The position numbers and the translations under genes were made by a program. From assembly GCA_002429315.1 (NCBI GenBank), contig DIZC01000127.1, forward strand, positions 537-26,244: DNA of 25,708 nt. The letters run 5' to 3'. Shown in pieces: positions 14,630-20,932 of the stretch (position 1 is its first letter; each line of letters starts with the position of its first letter). This stretch comes from Alphaproteobacteria bacterium UBA6038. Lineage in GTDB: Bacteria; Pseudomonadota; Alphaproteobacteria; Micropepsales; Micropepsaceae. The notes beneath the pieces were generated by a model, which saw only the letters and a list, made by a program, of their open reading frames with translations, did not search any database and was not told the origin of the DNA.

Positions 14630-14791
14630 CGGTACCCGCCTTTGCGCCCATGGTAGGCACTTGATGCCCCGGTGTCAGCCCGCCTCCGCCGCGCCGCTTT
14701 CCCAAGCAAACGTGTATTCCGCCGCCCTTGCGGGCCTGGAATCCTGCTATATGTCCACGAGCGGCCGCTCCCCGCGATTCTGAGGCGTTGC

Positions 14792-16252
14792 ATGCGTTCC
14801 AAAGTCCCGATGCTGATTGCCGCCGCGGTCCGCGCGGTGCTCCTGCCCATGGCGGTCGGAACGATGTCTGCCGCCGCCCTCGCGCCGACAGCGGCGGTGG
14901 CGCGGCCGGCGCCGGATTCTTTCGCCGATCTCGCTAACAAGCTGCTGCCCACCGTGGTCAACATCGCCACCACCCAGACGCTTAAGTCCGGGCCGCAGGT
15001 GGGGCTCGATCTGCCGCCGGATTCCCCGCTGCAGAATCTGTTCAAGGATTTTCTCGGGCCTCAGAACGTGCCGCGGCACGTCACGTCGCTCGGCTCCGGC
15101 TTCATCGTCGATGCATCGGGACTCATCGTCACCAACAATCACGTCATCGAAGACGCCGATCAGATCACCGTCACCCTGAACGACGGCACCAGCCTGCCCG
15201 CGAAGCTGGTGGGCCGCGACGACAAGACCGATCTCGCCTTGCTCCGCGTCCAATCCAAGAAGCCGCTGCCGACCGCCCATTGGGGCGATTCCGACAAAGC
15301 CCGCATCGGCGATTGGGTGATCGCCATCGGCGATCCCTTCGGTTTGGGCTCGACAGTGACCGCCGGCATCGTGTCGGCGCGCAACCGGGATATCGCGGCC
15401 GGCCCTTATGACGACTTCATTCAGACCGACGCCTCGATCAACCGCGGCAATTCCGGCGGCCCCTTGTTCGACATGGACGGCGAAGTCGTCGGCGTGAACT
15501 CGGCCATCTTTTCGCCCTCGGGCGGCTCGGTCGGCATCGGCTTTTCGATTCCCTCCAACCTCGCCCGCGAAGTCATCGATCAGCTCCACAAATTCGGGCA
15601 GGTGCGGCGCGGCTGGCTTGGCGTTCGCGTTCAGGCCGTGAATCCCGACATCGCCGAAGGGCTCGGCCTTTCGAGCGCGACCGGCGCGCTGGTGGCGGAC
15701 ATCTCCAGCAACGGCCCCGCCGCAAAATCCGGGCTGCACAATGGCGATCTCATCGTGCGTTTCGACGGCAAGGCGGTGGGCGATTCGCGCGCGCTGCCGC
15801 GCCTGGTGGCGGACACGCCCATCGGCAAGAAGGTCAGCATCGATTTCCTGCGCCGGGGCAAGAAGATGACGGTGCAGGTTGTGCTCGGGCGTCTGCCGGG
15901 CTCGGGCAATGCGCCGCCGCCGAAGAAATCCGCGCCGGTGCCGCAAAAAGAATCGCAGCGTTCGAAGCTGGGACTGTCGCTCGCGCCGCTCGACGGCACC
16001 GCGCGCGCCAAGTTCCACGTCGGCAAGGACGTGCAGGGCGTGGTGGTGACCGGCGTCGATCCCAACAGCGCGGCGGCGGAGAAGGCGATCCGTCCCGGCG
16101 ATGTGATCGTGGAAGTGCAGAACCAGCCGGTGCATTCGCCGGACGATGTGGCCAAGCGCATCGACGCCGATGCGAAATCCGGCAAGAAGGTCGAAGTGAT
16201 GCTGCTCAACCGCGGCGGCAACCTCGCCTTCGTGGCGCTCCGGCTGGGCTGA
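14792..16252 (+). CDS. DegP/DegQ-type periplasmic serine endoprotease (Do family)
   Basis: The 486-residue HtrA protease has an N-terminal signal peptide (about 38 residues, ending AVARPA or nearby). The trypsin-like domain carries the triad His117 (TNNHVIED), Asp147 (DDKTDLALL) and Ser221 (RGNSGGPLF). Two PDZ domains follow: the first begins RRGWLGVRVQAVNPDIAE, the second around KLGLSLAPLDG and VQGVVVTGVDPNSAAAEKA. Such enzymes degrade or refold misfolded envelope proteins as oligomers. The ATG at 14792 follows TGAGGCG. In related genomes this gene follows hflKC; the GLUG pair now separates them, so it probably has its own promoter. DegP versus DegQ cannot be decided from sequence alone. Confidence 0.93.
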   Translation: MRSKVPMLIAAAVRAVLLPMAVGTMSAAALAPTAAVARPAPDSFADLANKLLPTVVNIATTQTLKSGPQVGLDLPPDSPLQNLFKDFLGPQNVPRHVTSLGSGFIVDASGLIVTNNHVIEDADQITVTLNDGTSLPAKLVGRDDKTDLALLRVQSKKPLPTAHWGDSDKARIGDWVIAIGDPFGLGSTVTAGIVSARNRDIAAGPYDDFIQTDASINRGNSGGPLFDMDGEVVGVNSAIFSPSGGSVGIGFSIPSNLAREVIDQLHKFGQVRRGWLGVRVQAVNPDIAEGLGLSSATGALVADISSNGPAAKSGLHNGDLIVRFDGKAVGDSRALPRLVADTPIGKKVSIDFLRRGKKMTVQVVLGRLPGSGNAPPPKKSAPVPQKESQRSKLGLSLAPLDGTARAKFHVGKDVQGVVVTGVDPNSAAAEKAIRPGDVIVEVQNQPVHSPDDVAKRIDADAKSGKKVEVMLLNRGGNLAFVALRLG

Positions 16253-16259
16253 ATCGCCC

Positions 16260-16288
16260 TTGACAGTTTATGTGATATCACACATAAT
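16260..16288 (+). promoter_or_regulatory. promoter with palindromic operator for the HigBA-like pair
   Basis: TTGACA (16260-16265) and CATAAT (16283-16288) are separated by exactly 17 bases. The spacer contains a perfect 12-bp palindrome, TGTGATATCACA, at 16271-16282, ending immediately before the -10 box. A dimeric HTH repressor bound there would block RNA polymerase, as expected for autoregulation by the HigA-like antitoxin. Confidence 0.75.
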
Positions 16289-16353
16289 CTGGATGCCTGA
16301 ATGACAGGTGTCCGAAGCCGCTGCGCTGGCGCGGCCGCTCCAGGGCGGACTTC

Positions 16354-16656
16354 ATGACGTTTCCCCCGGATGTGCAAAAGGAAATGGGGTATGCCTTGTA
16401 TCTTGCGCAGATGGGCGAGCGTCACTCCACGATGGCGAAAACCCTCAGCGGGTTTCATGGTGGAGCGGTGACTGAGCTAAGACAAAAGGGTGCAGCGGCA
16501 ACATTTCGGGCTGTCTACACCGTGCAGTTCGCTGACGCCGTCTATGTGCTGCACGCATTCCAGAAGAAATCGAAAAGCGGAATCCGCACGCCGAAAGTCG
16601 AAATTGACCTGGTTACAAAACGTTTGCGCGAGCTGGTGGCCGAGAAAGCATCATGA
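16354..16656 (+). CDS. HigB/RelE-superfamily toxin, N-terminus probably damaged
   Basis: From the ATG at 16354 the 100-residue product contains the hallmark blocks of phage-Gp49-like HigB toxins: EMGYALYLAQMGERH, FRAVYTVQFADAVYVLHAFQKKSKSG and PKVEIDLVTKRL. These toxins are translation-dependent mRNA endonucleases. Family members normally have about 18 more N-terminal residues (a KPLxWxGSSxxDL segment). The matching sequence, KPLRWRGRSRADF, is present just upstream in the same frame but has no ATG, GTG or TTG before the stop at 16285. The ATG at 16301 would reach it only with one extra base near 16312. The toxin is therefore either translated short from 16354 or inactive. Its end overlaps the antitoxin by 4 bases. 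Confidence 0.7.
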   Translation: MTFPPDVQKEMGYALYLAQMGERHSTMAKTLSGFHGGAVTELRQKGAAATFRAVYTVQFADAVYVLHAFQKKSKSGIRTPKVEIDLVTKRLRELVAEKAS

Positions 16657-16991
16657 ACAAGCAGCATCCGTCAACCGATCCGGAACTCAATGTCTGGCTG
16701 CAGCTCGGCTTTCACGATGCGGAAACGCATTTCCTGAAGGCCGAACTGGCTCTGCGGCTGCATCGTAGGATCAGCGCCCTTGATCTGACGCAGGTGCAAG
16801 CTGCGAAGCGGATCGGGGCAACCCAGCCGGAATTGTCGAAGATCTTGCGGGGCAGGTTTTCCGAGGTTTCGCTGGAACGGCTGATGAGATTTCTTGCCGC
16901 GCTGGGGCACGATATCGAGATCAGGGTCGGTGCGCCCGCACGAGACAGAGGGGAAATCGTCGTCAGCGATACCCGGAAAAAGGCCGCCTAG
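16653..16991 (+). CDS. HigA-like XRE-family antitoxin
   Basis: The 112-residue protein has a helix-turn-helix in its middle (LTQVQAAKRIGATQPELSKI, then LRGRFSEVSLERLMRFLAAL) and a short C-terminal tail (HDIEIRV...). This is the layout of the XRE-type antitoxins paired with Gp49-like HigB toxins. It is expected to bind the toxin and the palindrome at 16271-16282. It overlaps the toxin gene (ATGA at 16653). Its TAG stop shares the CTAG at 16988-16991 with the stop of the opposing serB. The gene is intact even though the toxin's N-terminus looks disrupted. Confidence 0.88.
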   Translation: MNKQHPSTDPELNVWLQLGFHDAETHFLKAELALRLHRRISALDLTQVQAAKRIGATQPELSKILRGRFSEVSLERLMRFLAALGHDIEIRVGAPARDRGEIVVSDTRKKAA

Positions 16992-17878
16992 GCGCGAAGC
17001 TCTTCCAAACGATAGCCCTGCAGATACAGCAGCGCGGTGAGGTCGGCATAAGCGATCACCGCGTCGGCGGCTGCGGCGAGGATCGGCTTGGCATGCCATG
17101 CTACGCCCAGCCCAGCACGCGCGATCATTCCCAGGTCGTTGGCGCCGTCGCCGACGGCGATGACGTCGGCAAAATCGAGGTTGCGTTCGGCGACCGCTTC
17201 GCTCAGCGCGCGCAGTTTTGCGTCGCGCCCGAGGATCGGCTCGGCGACCAAGCCGGTGAATTTGCCATCCTCCTGCAGCAGCTCATTGGCCTGCTCGGAG
17301 TGGAACCCGCAGGCTGCCGCCACTGCCCGGGTGAAATAGGTGAAGCCGCTGGAGACCAGCATGGTTGCGGCGCCGTGCGCCCGCATGGTGGCGACGAGCG
17401 CCTCGGCACCGGGGTTGAGCCGCACGCGCTCCTGGTACACGCGCTTTAGTGCCTCGACGGGCACCCCTTTGAGCAGCGCGGCGCGGGCGCGCAGCGCCGG
17501 CTCGAATTCCATTTCGCCGCGCATCGCCGCTTCGGTGATCGGCGCCACCTTCGCCTTTAGCCCCGCCATGTCCGCCAGTTCGTCGAGGCACTCGCAGCCG
17601 ATGATGGTGGAATCCATGTCGGCGATGAGCAGCTTTTTGCGCCGGTTCGCTGCCGGCACCATGTTGATGTCGGCCGGGATCCGGGCCGCCGTGGCGCGCG
17701 CGGCCACAACCACCTCTGCGGGGCGGTCGAGGAACGGAATGTCGAAGGCACGCTCTGGAGCGAGCCAGCTGACGTCGCCCGCTGCGGTGTGTACGGCCAC
17801 GGCGGCGCGCAACGGACCGGCCAGCGCATCCGCCTCGCTGGAAATCACGTTCAGCACGTAAGGGAACGGCTCGGGCAT
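16988..17878 (-). CDS. serB: phosphoserine phosphatase
   Basis: SerB removes the phosphate from phosphoserine, the last step of serine synthesis. The 296-residue product has an N-terminal ACT-like region and then the HAD-superfamily domain. This carries the nucleophile motif DMDST (Asp87 nucleophile, Asp89 general acid), followed by CECLDELADMAGLK, the LVSSGFTYF motif II with the serine, and VGDGANDLGMIARAGLGVA (motif IV aspartates). The ATG at 17878 is preferred over a TTG two codons upstream. It is divergent from miaA with only 37 bases between the starts, so the promoters must overlap. Its end shares a CTAG stop with the antitoxin gene. Confidence 0.95.
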   Translation of the reverse strand: MPEPFPYVLNVISSEADALAGPLRAAVAVHTAAGDVSWLAPERAFDIPFLDRPAEVVVAARATAARIPADINMVPAANRRKKLLIADMDSTIIGCECLDELADMAGLKAKVAPITEAAMRGEMEFEPALRARAALLKGVPVEALKRVYQERVRLNPGAEALVATMRAHGAATMLVSSGFTYFTRAVAAACGFHSEQANELLQEDGKFTGLVAEPILGRDAKLRALSEAVAERNLDFADVIAVGDGANDLGMIARAGLGVAWHAKPILAAAADAVIAYADLTALLYLQGYRLEELRA

Positions 17879-17915
17879 TTCCAAATCGCGCGGCGCCCAT
17901 CATTCTCCGGGACGC

Positions 17916-18842
17916 ATGACGGACATTTCGGCAGACGCCGTGCTTATCGCAGGGCCGACCGCGAGCGGCAAGTCGGCGGCCGCCATGGCGCTTGCCGAAG
18001 CGATCGGCGGCGACATCGTCAACGCCGATTCGATGCAGATGTATGCCGAGCCGCGCATCCTCACCGCGCGCCCGACCGACGAAGACGTCCGCCGCGTGCC
18101 GCACCTGCTGTACGGCCATGTGAGCGTGCTCGAATCCTATTCTGTGGGCCGCTTTCAGAGCGATGCCGCGCGGGCGCTGGAGGCCGTGCGCGGCTGGGGG
18201 CGGGTGCCGATCTTCGTCGGCGGGACGGGCCTCTATTTCGCCGTTCTGGCGGAGGGGATTGCGAGTATCCCGCCGGTCCCGGCGGAGATTCGCGCCACGG
18301 CAATGGCGCGGCGCAAGGCGTTGGGCGCCGACGCGTTTCATGCCGAGCTGTCGGTGCGCGATCCGGAAAGCGCGTCGCGGCTCAGCGCCAGCGACACGCA
18401 ACGGACCTTGCGCGCCTATGAAGTGTTGGAGGCCACAGGTCGCCCGCTGTCGCAATGGCAGCGGGAAACCGGCAAGCCCGTGCTGTCGGGGCTGAGGCTC
18501 GCGCGATTCGTGCTCGCGCCGCCGCGCGACGCGCTCTACGCCCGCATCGACGCGCGCTTCGACCGCATGGTGGAAGATGGCGCGATGGCGGAGGCAATCG
18601 CGCTCGCCGGTCTCCAAGCCTCTTCGCCGGCGGCGAAAATTCTTGGCTTGCGCGAGTTGCTGGCGGTGCATGCCGGCACCATGGCGCTGGATGACGCGAA
18701 GGCCGCGGCCAAGCAGGCGACCCGCCAGTACGCCAAGCGCCAGCTCACCTGGTTCCGCAACCGCATGGCGGATTGGACGTGGATCGAAGCTGCGGACTTA
18801 AATCAGGTCGTCGCCGCCATGCGTGAGGCGCTTTCACCATAA
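17916..18842 (+). CDS. miaA: tRNA dimethylallyltransferase
   Basis: MiaA adds a dimethylallyl group to N6 of A37 in tRNAs reading UNN codons. The 308-residue product has the P-loop GPTASGKS (13-20), the DSMQMY segment with the tRNA-contacting aspartate, the VPHLLYGHV region, the FVGGTGLYF motif, and the SASDTQRTLRAYEV and QATRQYAKRQLTWFR blocks typical of the family. The start at 17916 directly fits the family N-terminus. It is followed four bases later by a REP-like palindrome that may end its transcript. Confidence 0.95.
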   Translation: MTDISADAVLIAGPTASGKSAAAMALAEAIGGDIVNADSMQMYAEPRILTARPTDEDVRRVPHLLYGHVSVLESYSVGRFQSDAARALEAVRGWGRVPIFVGGTGLYFAVLAEGIASIPPVPAEIRATAMARRKALGADAFHAELSVRDPESASRLSASDTQRTLRAYEVLEATGRPLSQWQRETGKPVLSGLRLARFVLAPPRDALYARIDARFDRMVEDGAMAEAIALAGLQASSPAAKILGLRELLAVHAGTMALDDAKAAAKQATRQYAKRQLTWFRNRMADWTWIEAADLNQVVAAMREALSP

Positions 18843-18845
18843 ATA

Positions 18846-18889
18846 CCCTCGCCCCCACGCAGGTGGGGGAGAGGGCAGGGTGAGGGGGG
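18846..18889 (+). repeat. REP-like palindromic element, copy A
   Basis: CCCTC(G)CCCCCAC (18846-18858) pairs across a GCAG loop with GTGGGGG(A)GAGGG (18863-18875), with one mismatch, followed by a GCAGGGTGAGGGGG tail. This GC-rich CCCTC/GAGGG palindrome with a GGGTGAGGGG flank is a common dispersed intergenic repeat in proteobacterial genomes. A second copy lies inverted at 19181-19226. It may also terminate miaA. Confidence 0.8.
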
Positions 18890-18891
18890 TA

Positions 18892-19122
18892 TCAGTCGCG
18901 GCGATAACAGTGACGATCGATGAAAGCATTGCTTGGCGATGCAGCACTTCTTGAACCGCTTGCCGGAACCGCAAGGGCACGGATCGTTGCGCCCCAATTT
19001 CTCGATCAGTTCCTTGTCGCCATGCACCAGGCGATCACCACGCTTAACATGCGCTTCGCTATTGAAATCCCCTCCGGCGTTTGCTCATCGGTTCAAAAAC
19101 TGAAATCCTGCTTGGCGCGCAT
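18892..19122 (-). pseudogene. small SEC-C zinc-motif protein gene, apparently broken by frameshifts
   Basis: The central part encodes FNSEAHVKRGDRLVHGDKEL followed by IEKLGRNDPCPCGSGKRFKK and CC, an unmistakable SEC-C metal-binding motif (CxCx8CC). This frame has no good start (only GTG at 19027) and a stop upstream. A plausible original start, ATG at 19122 with GGAGG upstream, gives MRAKQDFSF then a stop. A plausible original end (AFIDRHCYRRD, stop at 18892) is in yet another frame relative to the centre. Removing one base from each of three short runs (19095-19099, 19069-19072, 18933-18934) yields one continuous ~75-residue protein. It may be a pseudogene, or the indels may be sequencing errors; a short product from GTG 19027 cannot be excluded. 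Function of such small SEC-C proteins is unknown. Confidence 0.6.
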
Positions 19123-19180
19123 GAGAGCCTCCATGGTGAGAAAGGGCGCGCAGTTACAGCAATGGAGCGTTCTTCGCCAG

Positions 19181-19226
19181 CCCCCTCACCCCAACCCTCT
19201 CCCCCGCTGAAGCGGGGGCGAGGGCG
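19181..19226 (-). repeat. REP-like palindromic element, copy B (inverted)
   Basis: CCCTC(T)CCCCCGC (19195-19207) pairs across a TGAA loop with GCGGGGG(C)GAGGG (19212-19224), preceded by CCCCCTCACCCCAA. It is the reverse-oriented counterpart of 18846-18889, so the two copies bracket the SEC-C remnant. Confidence 0.8.
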
Positions 19227-19241
19227 TTTCGTTTAAGAACC

Positions 19242-20234
19242 ATGCCCACCTACACCGCTGCCGATGCCGAACTGGCGATTGTGCGGAGCAAGCGCGTTGT
19301 GATCGTCGGCTACGGCAATCAGGGAGAGGCGCATGCGCTGAACCTGCGCGACAGCGGCGTCGCGAACGTGGTGGTCGCGGCCCGCGAGGGCAGCACCAGC
19401 GGCGACAAGGCGAGGGCGGCGGGATTTCCGGTTCTGAGCACCGCGGATTCCGCGCGCGAGGCGGATGTCGTCGCGCTCGGCGCGCCGGACGAGGCGCTGC
19501 CGGAGATTTACGCGCGCGATCTCGCGCCAAACATGAAACGCGGTGCGGCGCTGCTGTTCATCCATGGCTTCGCGCTGCATTACGGCCTTATACAGCCGCG
19601 CGACGATCTCGATGTCATCATGGTGGCGCCGGCCGGCCCCGGCGCCGCGCTGCGCGCAAATTACGTCAGCGGCGACGGGTACATCGGCCTCATCGCCATT
19701 CATCGCGACGTCAGCGATCGCGCCAAGCCGCTCGCGCTGTCGTACGGCGCCGCCATCGGCCTTGGCGCTGGCATGATCGAGACAACATTCCGCGACGAAA
19801 CCGAAACCGATCTGTTCGGCGAGCAGACGGTGCTGTGCGGCGGCTCGGCGGAACTGGTGCGCGCCGCGTTCGCCACGCTGGTGAACGCCGGTTACGCGCC
19901 GGAGCTCGCCTATTTCGAATGCCTGCATCAGCTGAAGCTGCTGGTCGACCTGATGCACACGCGGGGGATTGCCGGCATGTATCGGGGGATCTCCAACACG
20001 GCGGAATACGGTGCCTACCGCACTGGCCCGCGCGTGATCGATGCGCATGTGCGCGCGGAGATGAGCCGGGTGCTGGCCGACATCCAATCCGGCCAGTTCG
20101 CGCGCGACTGGATGGACGAGAACGCCTCCGGCCGGACGCAGTTCACTGCCTTGCGCGAACGCGCTGCCGCCCACCCCATTGAGGCCGTCGGCCGCCGCTT
20201 GCGTGCGATGATGCCTTGGCTCAACAAACCTTGA
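19242..20234 (+). CDS. ketol-acid reductoisomerase-like protein lacking two catalytic residues
   Basis: The 330-residue product aligns along its whole length with class I IlvC, which converts acetohydroxy acids to dihydroxy acids in branched-chain amino acid synthesis. The Rossmann motif GYGNQGEAHALNLRDSGV and the NADPH loop AREGSTS are present. So are His108, Asp190 and Glu194 (TDLFGEQ), Glu226 (YFECLHQ) and Ser251 (ISNTAEYG). Two residues that are near-invariant in IlvC are changed: the lysine of APKGPGH is Ala131 (APAGPGA), and Glu230, a magnesium ligand, is Gln230. The usual QGHAHA is QGEAHA, and a glycine loop before 180 is one residue short. It is therefore probably not an active KARI. 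The acetolactate synthase genes ilvB and ilvN are not in the window. No other start competes with ATG 19242. Confidence 0.85.
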   Translation: MPTYTAADAELAIVRSKRVVIVGYGNQGEAHALNLRDSGVANVVVAAREGSTSGDKARAAGFPVLSTADSAREADVVALGAPDEALPEIYARDLAPNMKRGAALLFIHGFALHYGLIQPRDDLDVIMVAPAGPGAALRANYVSGDGYIGLIAIHRDVSDRAKPLALSYGAAIGLGAGMIETTFRDETETDLFGEQTVLCGGSAELVRAAFATLVNAGYAPELAYFECLHQLKLLVDLMHTRGIAGMYRGISNTAEYGAYRTGPRVIDAHVRAEMSRVLADIQSGQFARDWMDENASGRTQFTALRERAAAHPIEAVGRRLRAMMPWLNKP

Positions 20235-20259
20235 CATGCGTCGCACATGCAAGCATGTT
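20231..20259 (+). promoter_or_regulatory. promoter and operator of the FitA/VapC pair
   Basis: TTGACA (20231-20236) overlaps the TGA stop of the upstream gene (20232-20234). A weaker -10, CATGTT (20254-20259), follows after 17 bases. ACATGC-AA-GCATGT (20245-20258) is a perfect inverted repeat overlapping the -10, and further ACATG half-sites occur at 20234-20238 and 20264-20268. The ATG at 20266 coincides with the expected start of transcription. Confidence 0.6.
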
Positions 20260-20265
20260 CCGCAC

Positions 20266-20496
20266 ATGTCAAAGATGATTCAATTGCGGAACGTACCCGA
20301 TGCGTTGCACAGGAAGCTTAAGGCTCGCGCAGCCACGGAGGGAGTATCGTTATCGGATCTTCTGATCCGCGAGGCCAGAAAGTTCGCGGAACGTCCCAGT
20401 CTCGACGAAATGCGCAAGCGGCTGGAGGCACGCCCCATCCGAACCTTTAGGCGGTCTCCGACCGAATACCTGCGCGAGGAGAGGGACCGGCGCTGA
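20266..20496 (+). CDS. FitA/VapB-like ribbon-helix-helix antitoxin
   Basis: The 76-residue protein begins MSKMIQLRNVPDALHRKLKA, a ribbon-helix-helix N-terminus (strand IQLRNVP, helices from DALHRKLKARAATEG and SLSDLLIREARKFAE). A C-terminal tail (RRSPTEYLREERDRR) is the likely toxin-binding part. In this family the dimer binds operator repeats in its own promoter, and the complex with the PIN toxin strengthens repression. The MSKMIQ start matches the homologues I know; an upstream ATG at 20236 lies within the promoter and is rejected. It overlaps vapC by one base (TGATG). Confidence 0.85.
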   Translation: MSKMIQLRNVPDALHRKLKARAATEGVSLSDLLIREARKFAERPSLDEMRKRLEARPIRTFRRSPTEYLREERDRR

Positions 20497-20891
20497 TGCT
20501 GGTTCTGGATGCTTCTTTGGCGCTGGAGATTACTTTGAGAAGCGCCAAAGGAGCACTGGCGACCCGCGTGATTTTGCGTGCGGGGGAAGAGCTTCATGCG
20601 CCGCATCTGATCGACATCGAATTCATGCACACGTTGAGGCGCATGGTTCGAGAGAGAGAACTCGATCCGGGCGCCGCTCAGCGGACGCTCGACGATTTTC
20701 TCGATCTGGCTCTGGAACGGCATGTGCACACAACGTACCTCGCACGAATTTGGATCCTGCGGAATGCCCTTTCAGCTTACGATGCCGTATACGTTGCCTT
20801 GGCGGAGAGCCTGGCGGCCCCGCTGTTGACATGTGATGCGCGACTTAGCCGGTCACATGGTCATCACGCCGATATTCAACTAATTCGCTGA
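20496..20891 (+). CDS. VapC/FitB-like PIN-domain toxin
   Basis: The 131-residue PIN-domain ribonuclease has all four acidic metal-binding residues visible: Asp5 (VLDAS), Glu42 (DIEFMHTLRR), Asp96 (SAYDAVYVALAE) and Asp114 (TCDARLS). These Mg2+-dependent enzymes cleave tRNA or rRNA and are held inactive by the cognate antitoxin. It starts one base inside the antitoxin stop. Its own stop lies in the 5' arm of a perfect 11-bp hairpin. The pair appears complete and probably functional; its RNA target is not predictable. Confidence 0.88.
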   Translation: MLVLDASLALEITLRSAKGALATRVILRAGEELHAPHLIDIEFMHTLRRMVRERELDPGAAQRTLDDFLDLALERHVHTTYLARIWILRNALSAYDAVYVALAESLAAPLLTCDARLSRSHGHHADIQLIR

Positions 20892-20913
20892 CGGACCTTC
20901 CGGGTCCGTCAGC
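20887..20913 (+). terminator. perfect 11-bp hairpin overlapping the vapC stop
   Basis: GCTGACGGACC (20887-20897) pairs exactly with GGTCCGTCAGC (20903-20913) across a five-base loop. The vapC TGA (20889-20891) is inside the stem. There is no T-run afterwards, so it may act as a 3'-end stabiliser or a Rho-assisted terminator before purT. Confidence 0.5.
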
Positions 20914-20932
20914 ACAGGCTGGACGAAGATAC

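Larger units (their letters stand above)
14380..14791. other. 412-base region between GLUG gene 2 and degP with no firm gene
   Basis: This divergent spacer must contain the promoters of GLUG gene 2 (minus) and degP (plus). It holds the hflC 3'-end echo (14498-14523) followed by an A-rich run. A TATATG hexamer at 14748-14753 is a possible -10 for degP, but no well-spaced -35 accompanies it. Only a 28-codon minus-strand ORF (14543-14629) has any coding look. Confidence 0.5.

Noticed and set aside
14747..16135. A 462-codon minus-strand ORF opposite degP
   Set aside because: The complementary strand is a clear HtrA protease with all catalytic motifs. The antisense translation is His/Arg-rich with no recognisable domain, as expected from GC-rich codon bias.
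17283..18671. A long minus-strand ORF spanning serB and miaA
   Set aside because: It is out of frame with serB and antisense to miaA, with no conserved motifs.
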